Notes: generated by a model not told the origin, from the letters alone. A stretch of DNA of 64,000 nt from Protula sp. h YS-2021 (GCA_949752745.1 OX457026.1:41951894-42015893), one strand, 5' to 3'; shown: positions 26,877-39,994, counted from the stretch's first letter. Program-made: numbers and translations.

Positions 26877-28112
26877 CGAATCTGTAAAACCAGCGAATCT
26901 ATAGATTCGCTGAAAATTTCAGCGAATCTGTAGATTGGCTGACTCACTTAGCGAATCTGTAGATTCACTGGTTTTTCATCTAAAAATTATACAGATTCGC
27001 TGAAATTGCCTGATCAGCCATCTTTACCGACATGATCACTTGTTTTTGCTAACATTTGAAATTTAATTCCTTTTGTGTGATTTCGTCACTCCAGATGTAT
27101 TTTACACACCTTTTTCTTGGTTTGTGTGAAGGAAAATATCAAAATCGAGTTTTATTATCTGTTTCCATTGGTATTAAGTCATTTCATGTAGCTGAGGGTT
27201 TTGGTCACTTGATGAAAATGCAGCAATTTATATGCTATCACGTCGGAATAAAGATTCTGTTCGTCGAAATCCTGGTCCTTTCAGTTTCTGTTAAATTAAA
27301 CTATTAGTATGCGGAGCATCGAAAATGAGCACTGATTGCATAAGCGTACGAGAATTCAATCGCAATTTATATCACCCGTAGGTTAAGAGATTTTTGTGTT
27401 GCACTCACAGAAAAATAATTGCAATTTGGCTAGTGGCAATTTGAATGATACTCAGAAGGGGAGTAATGATTGTAATGTATTTAGAAACAATAGTATTAAG
27501 ATTTGCTGTGATCACTTTTACGAAAGACGATAACACAAAGAGAGAAACCTAAATTAAACACTTGTGAATATTGATAGCAAATATTTTCGAACGCTTTCCA
27601 ATATTGTTTTTCATTTCAGCAATGCATTTTAAAGCTATAGTTAAATAAAAATATGTGTAATTTTAATAGTTCCGATTGCAATATATCCTAGTCCCCAAAA
27701 AACAAGAAACTTAATTTAAGCCTTTGTGAATATTGATAGCAAATATTTTCGAACGCTTTCAAATATTGTTTTTCATTTGAAACTAGAAATTCGCATTTCA
27801 ACAATGCATTTAAAGCTCGTTAAATAAAAATAGTGTAATTTTAAAAGTTCCGACTGCAATATCTCCCATATATCCCCAAAACAAGAAAAAGATGTGTAAA
27901 ACACCTCTGGAGTAAAGTAGTCGCATGAAAGCAATTAAATCCAAATATCACCCAACACAAGTAACCTGTCGGTAAAGACTACTGGTCAGGCAATTTCAGC
28001 GAATCTGTATAATTTTTTAGGTGAAAAACCAGTGAATCTGTAGATTCGCTGACAATTTTCAGCGAATCTACAGAGTCGCTAAGTGAGTCAGTGAATCTAC
28101 AGATTCGCTGAT
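26877..28112. mobile_element. Foldback element with CAGCGAATCTGTAGATTCGCTG arms
   Basis: About 140 bp at 26877-27020 reappears inverted at 27985-28112 (for example CTAAAAATTATACAGATTCGCTGAAATTGCCTGA). Each arm contains several near-palindromic AGCGAATCTRTAGATTCGCT units. A roughly 960-bp interior has no recognisable gene but holds a local duplication (TGTGAATATTGATAGCAAATATTTTCGAACGCTTTC at 27564 and 27725). It interrupts the LINE. Confidence 0.85.
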
Positions 28113-28166
28113 TTAATAACATTGATGAAATCCCAATAGAAATTCTTGCTTTTTGTGTTAGCCAAA

Positions 28167-28709
28167 TTAACCCTTTTCCCACTTTTTAGCGTAAAATTGT
28201 AACTGTTGAAGTTGATAGTGGGTCTGGGAGTGGTTAAGGCATGGCTTATCAATGGGTGTTTTTATCGCATTTCTAACAGCACTGACCACTCCCATGTATC
28301 TAAGAAAGTTTACTCGTATATTGAATTTAGAAGAAAAGGCTTCAAAAGACAACCAGGAGCCGTCATCTTTTAACAGATCTTGTATGAACACCACCCTTTT
28401 TTCATACCACTCTTTAATAAATAGGCTTTGTTGCCCAACGACAATGAATTGGTTTTTCCACAACAGATATTCCGTGTTTTGATGGCAAATTATTTCAGTT
28501 GCCTATCGAATCATATTTTTGTAAAAGGCCGGAATCGTAGGGAGACTATCAACATGGTAATTACACCTTAGGAGGAACAATAGTCCTCCCATGGATTCGA
28601 AATATTGATGGGCAGTGTCCGTCCATCCAGTGCCTGAAATAATTCGCCCCAGCCAAGGCATTCTCAGAGCCTTCACTGTGCATTCTACATCTACCGCTCT
28701 GAGCCCCAC
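28167..28709 (-). pseudogene. LINE C-terminal region downstream of the reverse transcriptase
   Basis: Two frames, 28503-28709 (GLRAVDVECTVKALRMPWLGRI) and 28167-28463 (WKNQFIVVGQQSLFIKEWYEK, then IQDLLKDDGSWLSFEAF), are typical of the region after the reverse transcriptase in Tx1/L1-like elements. Confidence 0.75.
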
Positions 28710-28899
28710 CCCCCCTGATTGTACTGTCGAATAATATAACCGTGCGTTTTACTTTTGGGGGTTTAGATTTTGTAACTAGAATTTAAGCACAAGTACTTAC
28801 TTTTCTTTACCTGTGCTATTTAAGTAAAGCGCTAAAGTTTTAAACCTTCATATCAAAGTTTTTATGCTTTTCTACCGACTCATTTCGCCCTACATGTAT

Positions 28900-29349
28900 T
28901 CACAGCATATCAAAAGATCCCTTTACAACATTCGTATTTAAAATTTTTTCATTTTTGTCCCTCCAGCATCCTAGATAAAAGATACAACATTTCTCGGTGT
29001 TTAATTTCAGCCCTAAAAACTTTGAAAAACCGCGGATGGTTTCAATTAGCGTGTAAATGGATGGGATGGTTCTTACCATGCATGTGCAGTCATCTGCAAA
29101 TTCTTTAATTTTATGCATTTTGTTTCCTATATTTAATCCTATAATGTCATCATTTGCACGTATCATAATACCCAAAATTTCTGCGCATATAATGAAAAGA
29201 AGACTTGACAGCGGACAACCCTGGCGCATACCACGATGCAACTGAAACCAATCGGTATTATAACCATTTTTGCTAACACAACTGAAAATATTAGTGTAGC
29301 AGCACTTTATCCATGTTATAAAATTGTTTCCTAGGTTAAACTTTCGCAA
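28900..29349 (-). pseudogene. LINE reverse transcriptase, catalytic region
   Basis: The frame has RGMRQGCPLSSLLFIICAEIL (motif 4) and FADD at the active site (motif 5), then FSKFLGLKLNTEKC (motif 6). The two aspartates are kept. Frames before and after are shifted, so no intact product is expected. Confidence 0.88.
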
Positions 29350-29444
29350 TGTAGAAAATAGAAAGTGCCATTTGATTGAGTCAAAAGCCTTTTCAAAATC
29401 CAGCTGTAACAGAAGGCCAGGTAGATTGTAAGCGTCATATATTG

Positions 29445-29672
29445 CTATAACATCTTTAACAAATCTAATTTTTCCCCTATATATCTCCCTTTTATAAACT
29501 CCGCTTGGTCTGGGTGGCTAACTGTAGAGATGTGTTTTGCTAACCTTTTTGCCAATGTCTTGGTGAGTATTTTATAGTCCATATTGAGAAGTGATACTGG
29601 TCTCCAGTTTTTAATTTGAGTGCTATCTTTCCCTTTTTCTAACAATACTATCACTCCCCTTCTTTGTGACAT
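29445..29672 (-). pseudogene. LINE reverse transcriptase, fingers region
   Basis: GVIVLLEKGKDSTQIKNWRP and SLLNMDYKILTKTLAKRL are reverse-transcriptase motifs 0-2 of L1-type LINEs. It is separated from the catalytic part by a frame change near 29400-29445. Confidence 0.8.
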
Positions 29673-30243
29673 AGATAGTTCTCCCTTTAGAAGGAAATAG
29701 TTTAAGCAGGCGACCAGCTTTGGACCAATTTGTTCCCAAAAAGCTTGGTAGAACTCAACAGTTAGCCCATCACTTCCCGGCGATTTGTTTAGTCTGAATT
29801 CTGTTAAGGCTTCATGACATTCTTGTAGAGTGATTGGACCCTCGCAAGATTCTTTTTGAATGTTTGAAAATTTCCTTGGTATATTAAGTTCGTTGAAAAG
29901 ATTTGATGTATTGTTATTCTTTGAGCTATATAGGTGTTCATAGTATGTCTGTATTTCTTGAAGTATTTGTTTAGGGTCATTTATTTCACCATTGCTGGTA
30001 TTTAGTTTACTGATGGTTTTCTTCTCATAACTAGTCTTTTTTCATTTAATTCGATGTGCTGGAGCCTAGAACGTATCCAAGCTCCTCTGGCTTTCTCTAT
30101 TTCGAAAGTTTCCAGTTCCCTTACATATTTTTGTATCAATGCGTTCGAGTTTAAACCTAAGGTTATTTTCCCGCTCCCTATTTGCTTTACACCTTTTCTT
30201 GCAGTAGGATATAGAGAAAGGTCTTATGTTGTGCTTTAGCCAG

Positions 30244-31098
30244 TCAAATTTTTGGTCTTAAATCGCCTATATCTTCCTCCCATACTTGGTCTATTAGTGA
30301 TTTCATATTGTTTTTGTAATCATCTTCCATAATTATACCCGAATAAAGCTTCCAAAGACCTGGTCCTCTTTTATTAGCCCCTATCGTAATGACCAACTCA
30401 ATGACTGAGTGATCGCTCATATAACCTGGACTTATTTTAGCTTTTTGTACTGAGCTAAGCAACAACCTTTTAATTAAAAAGAAATCTAGCCTGCAACGGA
30501 TTGGAGGATTTGGTTGGGACCAAGTGTATTTCTTGTTTTGTGGATTTTGTTCTCTCCAAATATCAACTAGGTTAAAGTCTTCTATAAGTTTGTTTAAACT
30601 TTTCTGACTGTTGTATGGTTTAGAAGAATCCCCAGGTTTGTCCATATTACTGTTTTGTACTATGTTAAAGTCCTCACCGCAGATAATTTCATCTCCACAG
30701 TCATACAAGTCCAACATGTTTCGAAAGCAGTTTAAAAATTCCTCTTTTTGAATTTCGTTGTTGTGACCATAAACATTAACAAGGGATATTATCTTACCTG
30801 TTCTGTACAATTTAAGGACATGCAATCTACCATCCATTACAATCTTGTGTTCTATTATTTTTAAGTTTTGTGTTGTTAGAATAGCTTGTCCTGCGCTTCT
30901 GGTCGTATCTGGGTTAAGCCATATGTTACCCGCAGCCCAGAGGTTTAGCCAGCTGTTCAAGTCTTCCTCAACTGCGTGCGTCTCTTGCAGAAACAGAAAG
31001 TCCGCATTTTTGCTTTTTAAAAATCCAAGAATGCAGATTCTTTTGGGAATGTTTCTTCCTCCACGCATATTATAGCTTACAACTGTAAGACTAGCCAT
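30244..31098 (-). pseudogene. LINE apurinic/apyrimidinic-type endonuclease domain
   Basis: The frame starts MASLTVVSYNMRGG and has FLQETHA (metal-binding Glu), SLVNVYGHN, EIICGEDFN (one expected as GDFN, here with an extra E), RLDFFLI and SDHSVIEL. These are the motifs of the endonuclease that nicks target DNA for LINE insertion. It ends at a stop at 30244, before the reverse transcriptase, so the polyprotein is broken. Confidence 0.85.
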
Positions 31099-31143
31099 AA
31101 GTAATGTCTGCGTCTGCCTTTGCAACATACCAGCTTCCTGCAA

Positions 31144-31742
31144 GATGTTAAGGCACCATAGTGAGGGCCTGTCCCTTTAAATACCCTGCTTATACCCAAA
31201 AAGTAGAAATTAAATGTAATGACTGTCGATTCATGTAACACGTTCATTGTGTCCTTGTGTGGTTGAGTTTAGGGTGTTGTTAAAAGCTTAAAACATTAGA
31301 TTTGAAGGGTATATTATGATTTTTCGTTATGAACTATTTCATGATGGTAAAACAATAATAGGTACGTTTCTGAGTGTGGTTACATTATATATTTTGGTGG
31401 CCTATTCTTGGAATCTGAGTATGAGCTATCAGCTAGTTTTCGATAGAACAATAATCTGGATTATTTGGATGTGCCTTGTCCCACATTCTCTACGTCACAA
31501 CCGATCGACTCTAATGGTCACCAGGAGATGGCTTCTATGCGAGCCATGCACGAACATACTCATGCCGAGTTGGCCTGGCTGCCAGAGTTTCATGGGTATC
31601 CGAGGCATCCCCTCTGACGTCATAAGTTTCAAAGATCCAGCCCAAGGAAGCAGAGACACGTGCCAGCTGTCCCTATTTGTAACTGACAAACAGACAGTGT
31701 GTAGCAGCAGGGGAGAAGGAAGAAACAGAAGACGACGGGAAG
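31144..31742. other. No gene seen
   Basis: Sequence between the LINE 5' end and the 246-bp duplication. A 149-codon open frame at 31316-31765 has no recognisable domain and runs into the repeat. Confidence 0.5.
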
Positions 31743-32234
31743 AGATCTCAAGCGTTGTTACATGAAGAGAAAGGCGGCTCAGGGTGAAGGGCCTCAGCAA
31801 TCAGAGTTGGGGGGCTGTACAATCGCATACCATTAACTAATGAAGTGTGTTCTCACAAGAAAGGGCAGCAGTTCTGCCCAGTGGCGGCAGGAAGGGGCCA
31901 CATTCACACCCCTCTCCACAACCCTGTCAGCACAAGATAAGGACGAGCCACCCATTTGTCTCTCTTCGCAGTGTGAAGCTCCATAGCAAGATCTCAAGCG
32001 TTGTTACATGAAGAGAAAGGCGGCTCAGGGGGAAGGGCCTCAGCAATCAGAGTTGGGGGGCTGTACAATCGCATACCATTAACTAATGAAGTGTGTTCTC
32101 ACAAGAAAGGGCAGCAGTTCTGCCCAGTGGCGGCAGGAAGGGGCCACATTCACACCCCTCTCCACAACCCTGTCAGCACAAGATAAGGACGAGCCACCCA
32201 TTTGTCTCTCTTCGCAGTGTGAGGCTCCATAGCA
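31743..32234. repeat. Tandem duplication, 2 x 246 bp
   Basis: AGATCTCAAGCGTTGTTACA starts both copies (31743 and 31989), and the units are almost identical over 246 bp, so the duplication is recent. It directly precedes the DIRS-like remnant. Confidence 0.9.
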
Positions 32235-32551
32235 AGAAGCTTTTGTTGTTTTGACGACCAGAACAGGTATGGTAAATGTTGTGGCGGCCAGATTGCGCGC
32301 CTTTCAAAGAATGGATCTGGCAAATTATGGCTCAAGGCTCAACCCATCGATGCACTGGACAGCTAAATCGGCGTCATACAAGTCAATGGGTAACTTAGTA
32401 CCCGTAGAGACGTGACAGCAGCTGGCACGATGAACAGTATGGATGCCCAAGGTCAAGCCTACTCGGAAATCTCTCGGAAATCTAGCCAGATAAACGCTGA
32501 ATATGACATGTATGCAAGATCGTATGCAAAGCAGAAAGAATTGCAGATCCC

Positions 32552-33990
32552 GTGATTCTTAAGTTCCTGGAGTGTGTGTCGATAGACACCAGTAACACAA
32601 CGAAAATTCGCTGCCAAGAAGTGCACGTCCATGATAAAGCTGCGTCCCGACGCCTTCTTGCTCCACTCTTGTCCTTTCGTCTAAGGGGACTGGGAGTGAC
32701 GTATTACAGACGTGTTAACCGGACAGAGATCTTTCTAGCGAAAGAGGTGGAGCCAGTTAACCGGGAAAATAGGGCCTTGTGTCAGGATCTGGCTCTGATG
32801 GCGCGTCCCCAACGTCTCTACTGGATGCCTTGCGACGGGTCATCAGGTTGCTCCTTTTATTCAAGAGGAACGCACGACGCAACGCCCTATCTTTTCCTGT
32901 CCGTCCTAATGCTCCCAGAAAACTGTCCCCAACAGCTCAGAGTCCGATCAAGAGCAAATGCTCCAGAAGATGATCCAAGAGCTCCTGAGCAAACAGGCGA
33001 TCCAGAAAATACAAGACTTCTGGGTGGACATTTCAGTTGGGTCTGTTTATTGGAGAATAGAGATTTTGCTTGAATTAATTCTTATAAACGACTACTGTCC
33101 AAATAGACACAACTAGGCAATAAAAGGACTGCTTTAGGCGATGTACTAGCATTTCACTACATAGATGATTGGCTGCTGGCTCTTCTAGAAAGAGCCCATA
33201 TCAGGCTCCAAACCGTATCATTAGTGAAACAGGGAAAAATGAAGACAGGGCTACTGGCAAATATTTCAAAGTCAGAACTCATGCCCAAGCAGAAGATGGT
33301 CTTTATGGAATTTGGAAACAGCCAGAGGCCCCCTTCCCCCCACCCCACCCCCCCCCCATGAAGGAAAGAGTAAGAACGATTGGTCAAGCCATCAAAACTA
33401 CCTCCGACCAGATGAAAGTATCCGCCATGGAGTCATTATTGGGCCTCTTAGTGACGGCAGAAAAATCACTAGGCAAGTACCATTGCAATAAGTACCAGGC
33501 CATATTTAGAGCAGTAGTGGCTCGGGTGCACAGCTTATCTCCCAGCAAGCCATCGCGAACCTTCAATGGTGGGTTATCTCGTCTCTTGGCCGAGAGTTGT
33601 ATATTCAAACACCCTCCCCTCTCCATCGATCTAGACAGACGCATCATTGAAAAGATGGGACTGTGGAAGGGCGTGTGGTTCTTACAGTTGGCATCAAAAC
33701 GTATCAGTTGGTTAGGGCTAAGGATAGTCTGGTTAGCTCTATCAGCTGTCTCAGCTACTTGCTACTCTGAACGGCAGAGCCATAAAGATACTGTTAAACA
33801 ACTCCAAAGTTGTAGCCTATACTTCGCAAACAGGGAGGCAAGTAGCTTTACATAATGTTACCATAGAAAACATCTTACGCACTTGGTGCTGGGCGTCTCC
33901 TAACACATGCATTAAATTCTGTCTGAAAGATTTTACTCAGAATGGATCGTCAGGTTTATCAATTGGTACGTTTATTGCGCCCGAAAAATT
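32552..33990 (+). pseudogene. DIRS-like retrotransposon remnant, copy 1
   Basis: Broken frames in order: a region shared with copy 2 (ALCQDLALM, compare ALCQDVALM near 40340), then reverse transcriptase with YIDDWLLALL near 33160 and NISKSELMPKQKMVFMEFG (33255-33310), then LLGLLVTAEKSLGKYHCNKYQ (33435-33510). A possible RNase H (KVVAYTSQTGRQVALHN) lies near 33800. The YxDDW motif and the order fit DIRS-type elements. No tyrosine recombinase is found downstream of this copy. Confidence 0.72.
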
Positions 33991-33999
33991 TCTAACCTT

Positions 34000-35641
34000 A
34001 CTCGCCATCTGTTAAAGTAAGAAATTCAACCAAGGACAGACAACCTTCCAAGCAAGAGGGGACGATCCTGCAAACAGTCGCCCAAAGCCAAAGACAGGAG
34101 AGGAAAGTAGTCCACAGTAGCCAGTCTTCGAAAAGCCAATGGCTGAGGCTTGTTCTTCTCTTAGTTTGATGTTATTTGAGCCTCAGACTCTCCGAGTTGT
34201 TAAGCAGCCCAGAGAGGCATACACCAGTGACCCCTGCTTGATAATTTTATTTATTGCTATCTCCGTCCACTCTGAGAGAGGGGGGGAATAATTATGGGTT
34301 ATCCCTTTCCCATCTTCAACGGCCCCTGTCCTGGTATTGCTTGACCTATGACCTTCGTGTGTGACTGATGTATGCTTATGCATTTCTCAATCAACGTGGA
34401 GCACAGATTCTTCCCCTCAGAAAAGGAACGGAAGCCAAGTATTTGTGATGAGTGGAGCCTTCCCTAGTAAGTTGGCTGCTGGCACAGATTAACGTTAGAG
34501 CCATCCTGGCTCATGGAGTGAAAGCCTCCTCAGTAGAAAGCTATTCCTAGGTGTGCTCATCTTTAGGGATGGATTGATACATAAAGGAAGCGGCTGCCGG
34601 GCTGACCGTACCCACGTTTTAGGTATACCATGTTAGAACCTCTTGGGGCATCCTCGTTGGTATGGCTCCACCCGAGTTATTCTTGTGTATTTTCGTTTTT
34701 AACGATTTCTGTCTTATCAAACTATTATTTTATACTGAATTAAATGTTATTTGTTCATCTTTTTACGCGTTTTTAAACTACTTTACTGCTAAAGTGCAGT
34801 TCGTATTTTTAAAAAATGAAACTTTTCCCCACTTTACGTATCCTTCGGGTTTATCCCTACGCCAGTTTTAAGTCTCGCTAAAAATAGAGATAACCGAACG
34901 GTAGCTTTGCGCAGTAAAATTTATTTCATAAAACGCTTAAAACGGACGTATTTCGCGTTCTCCACCTTTGGAAATTAAGTAACCGCCCTTTCATCCATCC
35001 CCGCTCCAAATCCTCATATCCTGGATCATCGGAATAAAACGGGAATGTGGTCACGAGATACTCTGATTTAATTTAGCTTTCAAAATTACCAAATAGGGAA
35101 ATCTCGAGAGCCTGGTATTTGTAAACATCCATACACACGTAGACAAGTCTCATTCATATTTATGCATTGCAATGGAAAAAAACCCTCATTTAAAGACTGA
35201 GAATGCGAACTTCTTATTTTACCTCTCAGATATTTCCTCGTACTGTGACGTCGTCTGTCTACTACATGGCGACTTTCTTTACCCACAGCAAAAACGGTTT
35301 CGCCACAAAACCTTTGTCGGCGTCACGCCAATTGGCTTATACCAGTGGCGTTCGGGTGAATGTGACTAGCGAGGTTTGGTATGCGGTTAGATAACAACAA
35401 ATTTACTTACCGTTTCTTTATACGGAGAGCACTGTCACTTGGTGCATTCATAATTTTATACTGAATGGGCGGGATCAGCAGGTTAGGGGTTCAAAAGGTC
35501 TTTTACATAACTATTATATGCATCGCCCCAAGCTCTCGATTGGTCCGAATAAAATTTGCGTTATAAAAATACTGAACTGAGCTCAAAGAATCAATAAAAT
35601 TAAAAATCGCAACGAGTTTGTTCTATTTGGTAATTTTATAG
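34000..35641. other. No gene seen before the host gene's last exon
   Basis: Non-coding sequence; no frame of note. The host gene's 3' UTR on the minus strand must lie at the right edge of this stretch. AATAAA-like minus-strand signals (TTTATT) are present, for example at 35559-35580, but no one site is clearly preferred. Confidence 0.45.
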
Positions 35642-35821
35642 TTATTGAACGTCTTCATGAGGATGTTGGTGCGGCAAGGGCCGCTGGCGCTGTCGGGCGG
35701 CCCGTCGATACATCTGTGGGCTCGGCTTTCTGCCGAATATTTCCAGTTGTTTCGGGATGTTTGCCGGTTTCGGTTTGGAAGAGCCTTGGTTCTTCGCACA
35801 CTCGTCAATTACGCCCATTGC
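35642..35821 (-). CDS. Host gene exon 6 (stop codon)
   Basis: Acceptor TTACACTGATCTCAG, then AMGVIDECAKN completing the stalk-like helix. A basic, Pro/Gln-rich tail follows (IPKQLEIFGRKPSPQMYRR) and ends at TAA (35644-35642). Confidence 0.62.
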   Translation of the reverse strand, partial: AMGVIDECAKNQGSSKPKPANIPKQLEIFGRKPSPQMYRRAARQRQRPLPHQHPHEDVQ

Positions 35822-36084
35822 CTGAGATCAGTGTAAATATGGTATTACGGTGATACTTCGGAGTAATATTCCACCTTTGCAGCTGGTGATACAAATCTCA
35901 CAAATCCCACAAAAATCCCATTTGTTTTGTTCTATATGGATATTTTGCTCGAATATTTATTTTACTGTGAGAAAAATTAACGTTGCAGAGTCCTTTGCCT
36001 CAGTCCTTCCTACTTCAAAAGCTTGTTTTGCCGGAGAATGTTAAGTCTGACAAATCTGGAAGTATAAAGAAGCACAAAACTCAC

Positions 36085-36270
36085 CCAAACATAAAAGGTA
36101 GTGGCAGCTGGACTTGACTTTTTCACCTTTACCAAATCATACGGCTGAAGAATTTGCTGTGACCGTGCATATATTTCTGGGTGTACAAAGGTCGCATCAA
36201 AGTCTTGTATTTTCTTAGATAAGCTGCTGTTGCCCTGTGGGCTTAGCAACCTCTGACAATTTGCCCAGTC
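36085..36270 (-). CDS. Host gene exon 5 (stalk-like segment)
   Basis: Acceptor AATATTTTTAG and donor TTTGG|GTGAGT (phase 0). It encodes DWANCQRLLSPQGN, SKKIQDFDATFVHPEIY and VKKSSPAATTFYVW. In dynein stalks the matching order is W-x-x-x-x-L, then I-x-x-(F/Y)-D, then S-x-A-x-x-x-x-x-W. The order is kept. Confidence 0.68.
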
Positions 36271-37039
36271 CTAAAAATATTCAAGCATCTTATTTCATGC
36301 AATAACAATAGCAGTATAGAGGTGTTTTTGTATTCCTTCTTCGATTTCTACTGTCATCGGTGTATGAGCCTTGAAGAGCATCTATTGTTTACTCATCTTT
36401 TATCTAAACAATAGTCCTTGTGTTAAGTAAAGAAAGGATAACGTGACATGATGGGAATTCCCCAAAATCCAGTTTTAGATCATTCAGTAGATCATTCATT
36501 TGGGTATATTGAAATGCTGTCACCACGCTTAAAACCCATTTATTTAGGATATCTCATAATTGCTACTTTTCTCGATCTCTGGATAGTATTTTAGCTTCTC
36601 AGCGATGTTAAACTCCGAGAAATGTTCTAGTTTTAGGATATATTTACTCATGATTTCAGTATTATTAACTATCTTGTACTCTGTAGCGCTTTCGCTTATT
36701 GCGAAAAGGCGCATTATAAATGACAGACATAATAATATAATAATAAGAATCTGGTTGCATAAGAAAATCACTATATTAAAGACATTGTTTCACTTCGATA
36801 AACCAGTTGATAAATTTTTTATATGAGTTAAATAGAAATACTCAGACAAACTTTAACTCAGTGAATTGTACATTATACAATTATACAAAAAAATAGCATT
36901 TCAGTTTTCTCAATTTTTTCAACTGCAATTTGTATCGGTAGTGTACATTGAACAAACAAAATAACGCTTGAATTTATCCTTTGTCCAGTTTTAATATCGC
37001 GTGTGTCCTCCACGCGCTTCTTGAACTGCGGTCAATCTA
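36271..37039. other. Intron 4, AT-rich, no feature
   Basis: Intronic sequence between exon 5 and the Tc1-like remnant; nothing recognised. Confidence 0.5.
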
Positions 37040-37993
37040 CTACCAACCGAGGTGATCTTGTATTGTGGAATGTTGTGCCACTCTTCCACTAGCGCGTGAC
37101 GCAACTGAGGCAGCGTCGTGGTTGATCGCGTGAGCGTACGGCTTTACCGAGTATGCCCCATATGGGCGATAAATCGGACGAAAATGCAGCCAGGGTAAAA
37201 GCCGTATATTTTGCGTCCGTAGATACGCTGGTGTCGCTCGTGCTGATTGCGGACGAGAGTTATCTTGTTGAAGAATTAGCCCATGCTGTGGGACGAATGG
37301 AACTGCACTTGGTGCCAGAATAACCTCGGGATAACTGTCAGCATTGACAATACCTGGTATGAAGGGGATCTCAGTACGGTGAGCAAATGATATTCCAGCC
37401 CAAGCAGTTACACTTTCACTCCCCAACGGTCTCTTTCATGAACGCAGGCGTCAGCGTATCGCTCGTTCGAACGTCGCCATGCGCGCATCCTTCCCTCGGT
37501 GTAACTGAGGCAACACCGCGATTCGCCAGTGAATAACACTTTATTCCATTGTCGTTGAGTCCAGTGAATGTGAGTATCCACCAATTGCACACGACGAAGC
37601 CGTCTAGCCCGTATTGACAGTAATCCTCGATTTGGGCGGCGCGCACGTAGATCGTAGCGATGGAACCTATTTCTCACAACCTGAGCACTTATGCGATTAT
37701 TTCGAGCCCCGGAGGGTTTGCCTTGCAGTCATAGTTGATGGCAGAAACCGATCTCTCAGGTGTGATAGACGCATTTGTCGATCCTGTCATGGAGTGGTTA
37801 CCGGTGGTCTACCTGGCCTAGGGCGGTCCGCGGTCGACCCAGTGTCAGGTAAACGTGTTCTTAGCTGCGAAACTGTTGACCTATTGGCATCGAAATGTCT
37901 TGCGACGCCTGACGCAGTTCTTCCACTTTCGAACATGCCGACTGCGCCCTCGCACTGAATATTTGTCAGACTTGCCATAAGTTCAGCGCACAC
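37040..37993 (-). pseudogene. Tc1-like transposase remnant
   Basis: Three broken frames on the minus strand in order: helix-turn-helix region (VGMFESGRTASGVARHFDAN, RPRPGRPP), a central part with KVLFTGESR (the FTDESR motif with Asp lost to Gly), and a C-terminal part with VTAWAGISF, SYPEVILAPSAVPF and QQDNSRPQSA (second Asp kept). The frameshifts and the first catalytic Asp change show it is dead. It lies in intron 4 of the host gene. Confidence 0.88.
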
Positions 37994-37999
37994 TTCACA

Positions 38000-39990
38000 A
38001 AATATCTAAACAAATCGACTTTTTCCTAGCTTTGATACGAGAATCGCATTAATTGTACAGAGAAGCCACCAAGGGTTTTTAAGTATTGGTGCCATGTTGC
38101 CTTAACCTCTGTTAATAAGGAGTACTGCAGCGAGTGAATTATACAAAGTACTCATGTCCATATTGGCTAAATTTGGACATACAGTACATTATTACCATGC
38201 TCCTGTAAGTTGCTGGACAAAACAATAACCCACATAATTTTTGTTGAGTTTTTAAATTGGCTGAGTATATATTGAACAAAATTCAGTCGGTTCTCCACAA
38301 GAATTGTGTTTTCATTGTATGTGCTGTATCAAGAAAACTTTTACTTCTCAAAAGTTCTGAATTCGCTCATCTCAGCTTATTTCTCATTGTGACTCGAGTA
38401 GTCTCAGCCTAGATCTAAGCCAATAAAACTCGTTTATGTTCTAGTACCACGCCTCAGCTTCGTTTTTCTTACTGTACGAGAAACAAGACTGAGACGTGTT
38501 TATCTCCACTTTTTTTATCTTCACTTTGCGTCTTTAATTATTTGGATATTGAGTTTATTCATCTAGCATTGAAATGTGAGTGTAATTGGCTCACCCTTGT
38601 TGACGTTTTTCCCCGCAAAGTGTTACTCTTGGTATCGCTGCAGGTTCACTGACCACCCATATAAGGGCACAATTCATTTCAGTCCGCTTGATTCCTTCAG
38701 TTTTCTGGGTAACGTAGTAACCTTGCAGACTCATGGAACCAAGGCTTGATTCTGAGCGCACACCAAGGTCTTCGTACATGTACCGACTTGGTACCCGAGT
38801 CTTGGTTCCGGCCTGTTGCTGGGTTACGACTGCCTACCCAGCATTAGTCTTAGTCTACCCACCGGGTACCAAGCACACACCCAGCCATTAGTTCAATGGC
38901 TAAGCCATGGTGTTTCTTGCTCTGGGCTGCGTCGCTCCTGCGTTCACAAAGGCTAAGTATCGCCAAGTACCAACCGTTAAGCTGCAGGTCGCCTGGTCAG
39001 GTACAGAAATTCAGCGCCAGTGGTTAGAATGTGTTGCATTTTTCAGACAAGTTAATTGTTCGCATCACTTATTGCTACTTTCTCTTATCTTCTCGTTTCT
39101 GCTTCATTTCAGAGATGACCGAAGCCAGTTTTCAACATGGAAAGACCGAGGCTTCCTGCATTCACCCATCCTAGATCATTAACCCGTAATCGCTCTGTGA
39201 CAGGTGCAGAAGATGTCGAGACACACCACTACACACGTGCTCAGAGTGTGCGCACTTTCCCCTCAGAAATGGGACGCATTGGATAAGTTTAGAGCGAGAA
39301 ACATTAAGAGACAAGTTCTTAGTCCTTAGACATTATGCCCAAGGTGAGTTGTCTCATCCACACTCAGGTCTCTCCTGCAGAGCGCTCAATGAGTCAAACG
39401 TAGACCTAGCCAAGAAATCCAAGAAAAATGAAACCGTTAGCCGTTTGTGCGGTTCTGTATTGTCTCCGAAAATGCAGAATTGCACTTACCAGCGAGAGAT
39501 AAGACATCAGCAGCGTTACACAAAGACACGTAGAAAACGCTGTCTTAGGAAGCTGAATTTATGTCGTCCGCATCCATCTACTCGGTCAAGGAGGATGTGA
39601 CAATTACTCACGAGGAGCTCCTCCTCCCTCCTCCCACTAATGCGTCTCCGTCGCAGTTATATAATGTTTACCCAAAATGACTCATTGAATCTCTCACATT
39701 TATTTCCATGCAGTCGCACCTTCAGAGATAAATCCAGGCTGTTACAGAAAGCTATACTCGCAAAAGGGGATAAGCGGAGACGCAAGTAGATAGGTCGCCG
39801 TCGGCCACCATTTCGTGCCGTAGGACCAGCCAGCTATGTTGCCAGTCTCCTTGCCAGTGAGTTGTTTACTCCGTGCGCAGAACCCACGTCTACCCTGCAA
39901 ATGATCCAGACCAAGTGTGTGTCAGAAGCGATCGTAATCAGCGACAGTATATCTCTCATATCTACAATCGGGTTAAGTATCGCTATTACA
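38000..39990. other. Intron 4, no gene seen
   Basis: Non-coding sequence, partly low in AT. The right part (39.2-39.9 kb) may be the 5' region of the DIRS-like copy that follows. Confidence 0.45.
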
Positions 39991-39994
39991 ACAG

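Larger units (their letters stand above)
28113..31143 (-). mobile_element. L1/Tx1-like LINE, 5' and central part (degraded)
   Basis: Read on the minus strand, the segment has an apurinic-type endonuclease, reverse transcriptase and downstream LINE-specific blocks in the expected order, in several frames. With its 3' pieces the element is about 3.8 kb without insertions. Confidence 0.88.

Noticed and set aside
31316..31765. 149-codon open frame
   Set aside because: No domain or compositional sign of coding; ends in the 246-bp duplication.
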